From positions 1-51,317 of the forward strand of contig JAEEHW010000008.1 in NCBI GenBank assembly GCA_016281055.1: a DNA stretch of 51,317 nucleotides, given 5' to 3'. Every line of letters starts with the position of its first letter. Positions within the stretch are counted from its first letter, which is position 1. Shown piece by piece: positions 42,449 through 49,225 of this stretch. The notes beneath the pieces were generated by a model. The model was not told the origin of the DNA and made no database searches. It saw only the letters and a list, made by a program, of their open reading frames with translations. This stretch comes from Prevotella sp. Its GTDB lineage: Bacteria; Bacteroidota; Bacteroidia; Bacteroidales; Bacteroidaceae. A program made the position numbers and the translations under genes.

Positions 42449-43126
42449 CTATACACTCTTTGGATTAGGCTTTCTCCCTCTCATCTTAGGCTCTGCCTTA
42501 GGCAATGTTAGCAGTCCAAGTTTCTGGATGATATCCGTGGCAGATGGCGCAATCTTGATAATCTGCCACCCCTTGCCCTCGATCCTGATTTTCTTCGCTC
42601 TCTTCAGTGTGGCCATTACCTTTTTATATGTATGCTTCTCCAGAAGTTTCCCGCCGTCAAACGCCTTGATTAGTCGGAAGGTGAGCACCGTGGCCAGGAA
42701 GTCGCAGAACTCAGAGCCTATGACGGAATAGTCATCCTGCACCCTGGTGTCGTCAAACTGGCATGCGGACTTGTAATAGCGCATGACAATCTCTATCTCC
42801 CATCTCTCGGCATAGGCGGCATAGGCATTCTCTATGCTGAGGTCGCAGTCGCTCTCAAGCACAATTGTACCGAATGACTTCTGCTTTTCTGCAAGCGCTT
42901 CAGCGGAGTAAGTTCCATCTTTCTTTGCATTCTTCAGCCAGTCCTGCTCTTCCTTCGCGGCCAGAACGGCATCACGGAATGAATACAGCCATTTCTTTGT
43001 GCCCTTGCACTTCTCCTTGCGGTAGGTTATGTTCGAATTCGACGGCAGGATTCCTGTGAAGGTGAGGTAGAAATGCAACAAGGCCCACAAAGGATTTTGT
43101 TGCATACAAGGTATAATACGCTGCAA
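42449..43126 (-). pseudogene. Truncated IS4-superfamily transposase (C-terminal part)
   Basis: DDE transposase remnant. The recognisable part starts near YRKEKCKGTKKWLYSFRDA and includes the IS4 signature Y-x2-R-x3-E-x6-K as YAERWEIEIVMRYYK, then FCDFLATVLTFRLIKAF and a basic C-terminus (KMRGRKPNPKSV). The first two catalytic Asp and the whole N-terminal half are missing; upstream the frame is joined to unrelated residues (MQRIIPCMQQ...) across a hairpin at 43073-43105. Full IS4-type transposases are about 400-550 residues. It cannot be active. It marks the left border of an AT-rich accessory island. Confidence 0.85.
43073..43105 (+). repeat. Hairpin related to the one at 40748
   Basis: ATGCAACAA and TTTTGTTGCAT flank a 13-nt loop (GGCCCACAAAGGA). 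Relative to 40748 the loop is inverted. It lies at the broken 5' end of the transposase remnant. Confidence 0.6.
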
Positions 43127-43314
43127 ATGATTTTACTTCGGTCACAGACTCACGTCCATGTGTGATATGGATGTTTTGTCTTTTATGTTAATCGATTTCT
43201 AGACATATCTATGTTTCTCATATATTATTCTCTAATATTTACGAGTGTATTAAAAATTTTCGGTTTGAACGTTTTTTCATAACAAACATTCTAATCAACA
43301 CCTGCCGTATTTTA

Positions 43315-43707
43315 TTAATTTTTATTTACTATACCAGCTGCAACTGCTTTTTCAAATTCCTCCTTTGAACAAGGCTTGCGCAATATCCAGTATGAACTTG
43401 TAGTTGATTCACCATATCCCATCGCCATTTCACCTTTGGCTGTGGCGCCATTGAGATACATTTCCCATCCCTCGGAAAGGAAATACATAAGTGCGGCAGC
43501 AGGTGTCTTAAATCTCACTTTCTTACCTTCATCCCCTCGCATTCTCTTTACTTCAATGCCATCATCGTAATATACCTTAAAATTTTCCTTTGTGAAATCA
43601 CCTTCAAAGGAAACAATATTGTATAGGTAATACTGCTTAGACTCAGTCTGCGCCCACATACTGATGCAAAAAAGCATAGATGTAAGCATTAATACTATTC
43701 GTTTCAT
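43315..43707 (-). CDS. Small secreted protein of unknown function
   Basis: From ATG 43707: signal peptide RIVLMLTSMLFCISMWAQ, then 112 mature residues with alternating strands and helices (YYLYNIVSFEGDFTKENFKVYYDDG, FKTPAAALMYFLSEGWEMYLNG, SSYWILRKPCSKEEFEKAVAAG). Not recognised. The pattern 'function name-like F..P.AAL.Y....GWEMY' suggests a compact alpha+beta fold that recurs in Bacteroidales secreted proteins, but that is only an impression. It begins 1 nt after the GIY-YIG stop, so it is in the same operon. AT-rich, unlike flanking core genes. Confidence 0.75.
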   Translation of the reverse strand: MKRIVLMLTSMLFCISMWAQTESKQYYLYNIVSFEGDFTKENFKVYYDDGIEVKRMRGDEGKKVRFKTPAAALMYFLSEGWEMYLNGATAKGEMAMGYGESTTSSYWILRKPCSKEEFEKAVAAGIVNKN

Positions 43708-43708
43708 A

Positions 43709-44458
43709 TTATAAAAGTTTTTTATATTTTGACAGCAAGGATTTCTTCTCCTTGTAGACTTGACGCCATATTGTTTGTCGTATATCTTCAATCCAATTAT
43801 CTTCTATTGCGTGTTTTATTATATTATCGTAACAAAACTTATCATGTTTCTTGCCTGTTCTGAAGGGCGAATCATTTTCTTCGGTTACAAAATGATTTTT
43901 AATATTCCTTTTGTAATAGGAACAGAACGTGGTTTCTCTGCCTTTACTTCCTAGTTCATATTCGCAAAATTTATAACCATACCAAATCCTCTGCTCTTCT
44001 TTCGTCAATTTCTCCTTTGTGATACATATCTTTTCACCGATAGACTTTAGTATTTCTTCTACATATCCAATACTTTCCCCCCATCCATCTTCCCTAAAAA
44101 TTTCATACCATCTTTCTTGGAGAACAAATTCTTGAGGATCTAGTATCTTACCACCTTCCTGTATATTATACCCCTTACCACTTACTGTTGTGCAATCGAA
44201 GTACTTTATCCATTTCCTTTCTGCCTCATCAAGACATCTTGAAAACTTTAAAGGTTCATTATCAGGAACTTCAATGGTTTCAATAGTTTCACACAAAGGC
44301 TCTCCGTATTTTGCTATGGCTCTTTCGCACGTGGTTCTTCTTTCTGGATTTTTAGAATCATACATGTGCTGATAATGCCGTTCCCTAACAGATACCCTCG
44401 TTTGACCGATGTATATTTTTCCATTAGGAAAAGTATATTTATATATGTATCCAATCAT
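43709..44458 (-). CDS. GIY-YIG nuclease-domain protein
   Basis: Predicted DNA endonuclease. The N-terminal domain has GYIYKYTFPNGKIYIGQT (GIY and YIG tyrosines), an Arg in the VSVRERHYQHM helix, and a Glu in LDEAERKWIKYFD followed by GYNIQEGG, the complete GIY-YIG active-site order over about 95 residues. The following 150 residues are charged and not recognised (KEEQRIWYGYKFCEYELGSKGRE). No signal peptide. Similar single-domain GIY-YIG proteins are often mobile or homing enzymes. It lies between two genes for secreted proteins in one operon, an odd combination, and the sequence is AT-rich. Target unknown. Confidence 0.88.
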   Translation of the reverse strand: MIGYIYKYTFPNGKIYIGQTRVSVRERHYQHMYDSKNPERRTTCERAIAKYGEPLCETIETIEVPDNEPLKFSRCLDEAERKWIKYFDCTTVSGKGYNIQEGGKILDPQEFVLQERWYEIFREDGWGESIGYVEEILKSIGEKICITKEKLTKEEQRIWYGYKFCEYELGSKGRETTFCSYYKRNIKNHFVTEENDSPFRTGKKHDKFCYDNIIKHAIEDNWIEDIRQTIWRQVYKEKKSLLSKYKKLL

Positions 44459-44477
44459 GAAGTTATAATTATTTCAT

Positions 44478-45020
44478 CTAATCTTTCTTGTATATAAGTC
44501 GTGTGCCATCAGGAAATCTTATCCAAAACAAATCAGTATCATATTCATAAGAGAATGAGTATTTTGATATGTATCTAATTGTTATTTGGGGAAGTTTATC
44601 CATCCGACCTATCAATTCCATAACTACCAACATTTTTATCTTAGCTTTATAAACCAAAGAGTCAGGAAGGTCTTTAAGTTCTTCCATAACTTTATCTACA
44701 CATTCATCTATATCGCTTTGCGTAAATACGACATATTTATCTTGGAAACCATACACATCTGCAACCAAATTAACTATACTATCACGCCGTCCCTCATGTG
44801 AACTAAACAAAATAGTATCAAGATAACGATACTCAGTAGGTTTTTCTCCTTTAGTTTCAATGACAAACGTGGTGTCTGTTTGAGTTATCAGAGTCTTAAC
44901 CTGACGTGTCCAAACTACATCATCAAACTTGTCATATTTGGTGACTTTAGTGTATATTCCCTGTGCATTCGCGCAGAGCACACACATCACTACGAATAGG
45001 AATAAAATAACCTTTTTCAT
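44478..45020 (-). CDS. Secreted protein of unknown function
   Basis: From ATG 45020: signal peptide ILFLFVVMCVLCANAQ, then about 162 residues including a beta-rich part (GIYTKVTKYDKFDDVVWTRQVKTLITQTDTTFVIETKG), an amphipathic region (SDIDECVDKVMEELKDLPDSL) and a closing beta part (ITIRYISKYSFSYEYDTDLFWIRFPDGTRLIYKKD). Not recognised; no catalytic motif. 19 bp before the GIY-YIG gene, first in a three-gene run. A -7 element (TACCTTTG) lies at 45155-45162. Confidence 0.75.
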   Translation of the reverse strand: MKKVILFLFVVMCVLCANAQGIYTKVTKYDKFDDVVWTRQVKTLITQTDTTFVIETKGEKPTEYRYLDTILFSSHEGRRDSIVNLVADVYGFQDKYVVFTQSDIDECVDKVMEELKDLPDSLVYKAKIKMLVVMELIGRMDKLPQITIRYISKYSFSYEYDTDLFWIRFPDGTRLIYKKD

Positions 45021-45154
45021 GTCAAATTTATTTATATTTGTTATTTCTTCAATTTCTTGTATAATGCGCTGTGTATGCTGGAGCACATAGATGATATTGC
45101 GCTTTTGATCAGTTTCTCATGACACGCACTCTATTCCTTTAGATTATTCAAATA

Positions 45155-45162
45155 CAAAGGTA
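45155..45162 (-). promoter_or_regulatory. Possible -7 element of the GIY-YIG operon
   Basis: TACCTTTG on the minus strand, about 135 bp before ATG 45020; no clear -33. Confidence 0.45.
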
Positions 45163-45297
45163 ATTAAAATTCCTTAACTACAAAACAATTCTTCTTTTTT
45201 TTTGAAAAATATTTTTTTCGCTCATTTTGACGACTGATTTCTGTTTATTGAACGGATAGAACCGATTGGGCGGATTGGCTGCGCAGTGGGATTTGGT

Positions 45298-45582
45298 AGA
45301 TGAATAGAAGACAACACAGACAACAATGACAACAGCTGTGTGACAAAAGGGATGTGTGAGAAAAAAGTTGTCCCAGTTGTCCTAAGTTGTCTTCAAAAAA
45401 ATGTAAGACGACACAGGTAATTTCATACTCTTTTTTCATTTACCATAACCTTCGGTTAGAAATCCTCCAAAAATCTAGTTTATAATACTTAGGCTTCGCC
45501 CAGAAATATTTCTTCTATAAGATTCTTGTTTAGATTTTTAAAGGATTTCTTGCGAAGCAATCATAAACACATCAACTTAACT
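45298..45582 (+). repeat. Long direct repeat, copy 2 (285 bp)
   Basis: Partner of 42145-42426 in the same orientation, enclosing the transposase remnant and the three-gene GIY-YIG run. It carries the same 9-mer palindrome (45307-45394). No transposase or open frame is associated with this copy. Together with 45672-45870 it explains most of the gene-free stretch 45163-46031; no gene is seen there. Confidence 0.9.
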
Positions 45583-45671
45583 CTGTTTTTTTCTAAATCT
45601 CCACAAAAAAATGAGGGAGATTTGTGAACAAATGACGCATGGGTTTGGGTGGCAAAATAGAAGAATAGTTC

Positions 45672-45773
45672 AATGCATAATTCATAATGCACAATGCATA
45701 ATGGCACCAAACAGGACAAAAGGTACGAACTGCACGCAAAAATCGTGCATTATGCATTGTGCATTGTGCATTA
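45672..45773. repeat. Palindromic heptamer element (AATGCAY type) and adjoining TAAAAGCTATC repeats
   Basis: Arms of AATGCAT/AATGCAC/AATTCAT units (45672-45703) and their inverse (45744-45773) around a 40-bp core; about 102 bp. Immediately right, up to about 45870, are TAGCTTTTG / TAAAAGCTATC copies as in module B of the composite repeat, but in reversed module order and without A or D. Confidence 0.75.
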
Positions 45774-46031
45774 AAACGGTAGCTTTTGTATGGTAATATG
45801 TATGCTTTCAGGAGGTAAAAGCTATCATATTACACTGTAATAGCTATGCTTTTACAGTTGAAGGAAATTGCGGCAAAAGCAAGATTGGGGTTATATCGTT
45901 GTGATACAACAATATACAGAATTTGCGAAATACTGGCGTATTTGAGAGCGAAACAGCAGTTGGTGATTTCTATCGCAAGGAAACGGCAGTTAAATACAAT
46001 TTTGCTCCCCTAAAAAACAAGAAGAATTTGT

Positions 46032-47009
46032 CTATTTCCGAAGAAGGAGCTTTGCCACATAGGACTTTATTGCTTGCCCTTCTGATGCTGGAAGCAAGCC
46101 TTGGCCTTCTTTGGTGATTTTCCTTTCGGAAACGTAATGGTTCCTTTGATTAGTGTAGTCTCTTGTTGGCTCTTCTGAGTAGGCGTTGTCTGCCTGGTGA
46201 AACCGAGACTTTTCATATCTTCGTCCATACGTCTCTCCAACCAATCCTTTAAGGTTTCCTTCTTTTCCATCGCTGAACGTTTCTTTTATCTTGTTTGACC
46301 ACTGATTGTATAATTCCTGATAGTCTTTGATTGTAGGATTCTCCCCCAACTTCCATGTAGGGAGAGAAAAGCATATCTCATCCTTAGTGATGGTGGCGTC
46401 GAGTGGGATGTCATCACTGCTTTCCATGTTAAACACGTCTTGCACCACCGCCAGTTCTTGCTGTGACAAGCGTTTTGTGAAAGGAATATACACAAAAGGC
46501 GTGTAGTCGCCATTCAGCAGTCCCTCATCAGTAATCTCAGACTCATCCACCTCGCCAAGGTTCTCGATGAAAGCATCCTGGCTTGTAGCTTCTGCAACAT
46601 AGCTGATGGCTTGCAGGGCTTTGTCGTAGGCATCCTGTGAAGGAGCCTCTATCGCCACCTTGAAACTATATTCCTCACCTCCCAGCCATGTTCCTCCAGC
46701 ATCCTCCAAAGAGAAGGAGATGCCGGTTTTCCCTGCCACCTCTTTCATGATGAGTTTCATTTCAGCATTCTTCTTCTTATAAATGCCTCTCAGCGCCTTT
46801 CCCGACCTCCGAAGCTGTTTCTTAGTGGAGTTGGGATTTCTGAGCATCTGCTTAGCCTGCCTGTAGGCATCTTCGTCGGCTTTATCCATCGTGCCAAGTC
46901 TTCCACTTGCATTCTGGGTGATACTGATGGTGCAGGAAAAGTCTTCTCGCTGTGCCCACATTGACATTATGAGCAAGGAGAAAATGATGATAAGAGTAGT
47001 CTTTTTCAT
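46032..47009 (-). CDS. Secreted protein of unknown function, probable frameshift near its 3' end
   Basis: Signal peptide LIIIFSLLIMSMWAQ, then about 300 residues with a basic helical region (YRQAKQMLRNPNSTKKQLRRSGKALRGIYKKK), a domain resembling an alpha/beta fold (GISFSLEDAGGTWLGGEEYSFKVAIEAPSQDAYDKALQAI) and a third region with PFTKRLSQQELAVVQDVF. Not recognised. After TFSDGKE (about 46255) this frame turns into unlikely sequence, whereas another frame reads METLKDWLERRMDED-like sequence (MEKKETLKDWLERRMDEDMK) to a stop at 46067. A one- or two-base slip in the A/G run at about 46258-46268 would join them. A -7 element (TAGTTTTG, 47103-47110) with TTG 20 bp upstream precedes it. Confidence 0.65.
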   Translation of the reverse strand: MKKTTLIIIFSLLIMSMWAQREDFSCTISITQNASGRLGTMDKADEDAYRQAKQMLRNPNSTKKQLRRSGKALRGIYKKKNAEMKLIMKEVAGKTGISFSLEDAGGTWLGGEEYSFKVAIEAPSQDAYDKALQAISYVAEATSQDAFIENLGEVDESEITDEGLLNGDYTPFVYIPFTKRLSQQELAVVQDVFNMESSDDIPLDATITKDEICFSLPTWKLGENPTIKDYQELYNQWSNKIKETFSDGKEGNLKGLVGETYGRRYEKSRFHQADNAYSEEPTRDYTNQRNHYVSERKITKEGQGLLPASEGQAIKSYVAKLLLRK

Positions 47010-47102
47010 ATTTGTCTGTTCTCAATCATTTTGCGTACTCTGTCATAGAATTTCTTCATAGAATTTTATGGCTGTAAATTTTACGGCTATAACATTTGAG
47101 CG

Positions 47103-47110
47103 CAAAACTA
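47103..47110 (-). promoter_or_regulatory. Promoter of the 46032 gene
   Basis: -7 TAGTTTTG on the minus strand with TTG 20 bp upstream as -33. Leader about 95 nt to ATG 47009. Confidence 0.6.
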
Positions 47111-47249
47111 CAAAATAAACCTGACATACGCAAGAAATTCAGTTGGAAATCAATCAGAACCAACCATTTGAATTAAGAAAGTTACACAAAATAATCGACA
47201 ATGTTGTAAAAATCATCCAAAAAAGAACTTTATATCTCCATTTTTTTTG

Positions 47250-47258
47250 TAACTTTGC
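47250..47258 (+). promoter_or_regulatory. -7 element 7 nt before ATG 47266
   Basis: TAACTTTGC on the plus strand. The expected start site (about 47262-47265) is at or within 4 nt of the ATG, so the message is leaderless or nearly so. Confidence 0.7.
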
Positions 47259-47265
47259 ACGCAAT

Positions 47266-48453
47266 ATGAGAAAACTGAGTTTTGTAATTGCAATGATGCT
47301 GTGCGTCGTCGGCATGGCGCAACAAAAAGCCGAGCAACCCCCAAGGCTGCCCGGCATGGAATATGGCACGGAGAAAGACATGCCCTTGTTTTACGAACAG
47401 TTGAAGGGAGAACTGACATTTCCCTGGGCATGGCAGGAGAAACAACGGAAGATGTCATTCAAGAAATGGCGCAAGGCAGCGCGCGCGGAAGTAATGAAAA
47501 CCATGCAGATGGCACCGCCGGCACCAACGGACTACGGTTATGAGGTAATAGCAACAGAACACCGTGACGGCTATGACGCATTGAAGATACGCTTCAGCGT
47601 GAACAGATGGGAGAGGGTCGTGGCATATCTGCTAAAACCACTCTCCGCCACTCAGCAACAAGAGAAAGGCAGGCCCGCAATACTGTTGTTTCATGACCAT
47701 GGAGCACATTTCTCCATAGGCAAGGAGAAAATGATAAAGCCTTTCGGGGTGGACTCACTGGTCATGGCAGATGCCGAGGACTGGGCACACCGATGCTACG
47801 ATGATGTATTCGTGGGTGACGAACTGGCCAAGGCCGGTTATGTGGTGCTGTGCACCGATGCTTTGTTCTGGGGCGACCGCGGACGTATGGAGGGAGTGCG
47901 CTATGACTCACAGCAGGCACTGTCAGCCAACTTACTGCAGATGGGTACATCGTGGGGAGCATGGATAACATGGGACGACATACGCTCTGCCGAGTTCCTT
48001 GCCCACCTGCCATTTGTAGACAGCAACCGCGTAGGGTGTCTGGGATTCTCAATGGGAGCATATCGCTCATGGACGACTGCGGCGCTGACAGATGCGATAA
48101 AGGCCAGTGCATCGATATGCTGGATGAACGACACAGAGCATCTCATGACTCTGACAAACAACCAAAACAAAGGCGGCTCTGCATATTCGATGCTCGTGCC
48201 TGGCATACGCAACCTAATGGACTATGCCGACGTGGCAGCAATGGCTTGTCCAAAGCCCACACTGTTCTTCAATGGATATAATGACAAACTGTTCCCCGTG
48301 GAAGGTGTGGAGAACAGTTACAAGAGAATGCGCGAGGTATGGCAGTCACAAAAAGCCGATGACAAACTGCATACAAAGATATGGCAGGAAAAGCATTTCT
48401 TTAACCGCACAATGCAGCAGGAAGTCATCAGTTTCTTTTCTTCCGAATTATAG
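47266..48453 (+). CDS. Secreted alpha/beta-hydrolase (dienelactone hydrolase / Abhydrolase_7-like)
   Basis: From ATG 47266: signal peptide SFVIAMMLCVVGMAQ, 395 residues. Catalytic triad candidates are Ser262 in GFSMGAYRS, Asp340 in NGYNDKLFP and His377 in EKHFFN. An N-terminal extension (PRLPGMEYGTEKDMPLFYEQL) and the AILLFHDHGAHFSIGKEKM oxyanion-side region are typical of the family that includes acetyl-xylan-esterase-like and sulfatase-linked hydrolases. Substrate unknown; a role with the xylan module is possible but unlinked in position. The open frame begins at 47143, but the promoter inside that extension and the signal peptide show ATG 47266 is the start. Its 3' end overlaps the convergent O-methyltransferase gene by 26 bp. 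Confidence 0.85.
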   Translation: MRKLSFVIAMMLCVVGMAQQKAEQPPRLPGMEYGTEKDMPLFYEQLKGELTFPWAWQEKQRKMSFKKWRKAARAEVMKTMQMAPPAPTDYGYEVIATEHRDGYDALKIRFSVNRWERVVAYLLKPLSATQQQEKGRPAILLFHDHGAHFSIGKEKMIKPFGVDSLVMADAEDWAHRCYDDVFVGDELAKAGYVVLCTDALFWGDRGRMEGVRYDSQQALSANLLQMGTSWGAWITWDDIRSAEFLAHLPFVDSNRVGCLGFSMGAYRSWTTAALTDAIKASASICWMNDTEHLMTLTNNQNKGGSAYSMLVPGIRNLMDYADVAAMACPKPTLFFNGYNDKLFPVEGVENSYKRMREVWQSQKADDKLHTKIWQEKHFFNRTMQQEVISFFSSEL

Positions 48454-49108
48454 TCAGGCCGTCGCGCAACGGCAGAATGACGCGTGACACTCGGTCGTCA
48501 GCAGCAATATAATCGTTGAAACGGCGTATGCCCTGTGTCTGATGGTCGCGGTCGTAGTCGGGGTCTATTACATGCCCGTCCCACAAGGTGTTGTCGGCAA
48601 GAATGAAAGCACCAGGAGACATCAGCGGCAGCAAAGCCTCATAAGTCTCCACATAGGTGCGCTTGTCGCCGTCAAGGAATGCCATGTCAAACTGTACACC
48701 AACTTTCGCAGCCTCGGTACATGCATCACCTATTATAAATGTAATGCGGTCAGACCATGGCGATTCCTCTATCCATTTGCGTGTGAACGGCTCCTGTTCG
48801 TCGTTGATTTCAAAAGTGTATAGCATACCGCCGTCGGTCAGTCCTTCAGCCATGCACAAGGCAGAATAGCCGGAGAAAGTTCCCACCTCTATTATGTTAC
48901 GAGGCTGAGCCATCTGCACCAGCATTTTGAGCAACCGTCCCTGCAACCGTCCGGATGCCATACGTCCGTGCAGCATGTGAACATTGGTAGCGCGCCACAG
49001 GCGGTACAGATATTCCGGTTCGGCATCGCTGTGGCTTATCACATAGTCGTCAAGCAGTCGCTCCCCCGACAACGTGGTATGGTTTGGATCTTGTGTTTTG
49101 CTTCGCAA
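48428..49108 (-). CDS. O-methyltransferase, class I SAM-dependent (Methyltransf_3-like), TTG start
   Basis: Caffeoyl-CoA/catechol-O-methyltransferase-like fold. VGTFSGYSALCMAEGL (SAM motif I), YTFEINDEQEPF (motif after beta-2), IIGDACTEAAK, and DMAFLDGDKRTYVETYEALL with NTLWDGHVIDP (metal-site Asp and Asn). 226 residues. No ATG precedes the first motif: an in-frame TAA lies at 49121-49123, so the start is TTG 49108, 22 nt after the expected transcript start from the -7 box at 49138-49145. Substrate unknown. Convergent overlap with the alpha/beta-hydrolase gene. Confidence 0.9.
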   Translation of the reverse strand: MRSKTQDPNHTTLSGERLLDDYVISHSDAEPEYLYRLWRATNVHMLHGRMASGRLQGRLLKMLVQMAQPRNIIEVGTFSGYSALCMAEGLTDGGMLYTFEINDEQEPFTRKWIEESPWSDRITFIIGDACTEAAKVGVQFDMAFLDGDKRTYVETYEALLPLMSPGAFILADNTLWDGHVIDPDYDRDHQTQGIRRFNDYIAADDRVSRVILPLRDGLTIIRKKRN

Positions 49109-49137
49109 GTTGTAAAATGGTTATGTGTTACGATTTG

Positions 49138-49206
49138 CAAAATTACATATTTTTCTTTAATATGACAAGACTATCTTGTGGATTTCGATACTTTTTATTA
49201 ATTTTG
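49138..49206. promoter_or_regulatory. Divergent promoters between the O-methyltransferase and FMN/4Fe-4S genes
   Basis: Minus strand -7 TAATTTTG (49138-49145). Plus strand -33 TTG (49176-49178), 20-bp spacer, -7 TAATTTTG (49199-49206); leader about 15 nt with AAAGGAA, one of the few Shine-Dalgarno-like sequences here. Confidence 0.7.
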
Positions 49207-49225
49207 CAGCATAAAGGAAAGACTC

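Noticed and set aside
42145..45582. Composite transposon with the direct repeats as IS ends
   Set aside because: Neither repeat encodes a transposase, there is no obvious target duplication, and the transposase remnant lies only beside copy 1.
34485..45773. CRISPR array
   Set aside because: The tandem units are 7-9 bp without spacers, the palindromes are inverted rather than direct, and no cas gene is present.
45611..45796. 61-residue open frame with HNAQCIM and HCALCIK segments
   Set aside because: Encoded almost wholly by the palindromic element 45672-45773. Noncoding by context.
42449..47009. Prophage or integrative element
   Set aside because: No integrase, capsid, portal, relaxase or tra gene is present; only a truncated transposase.
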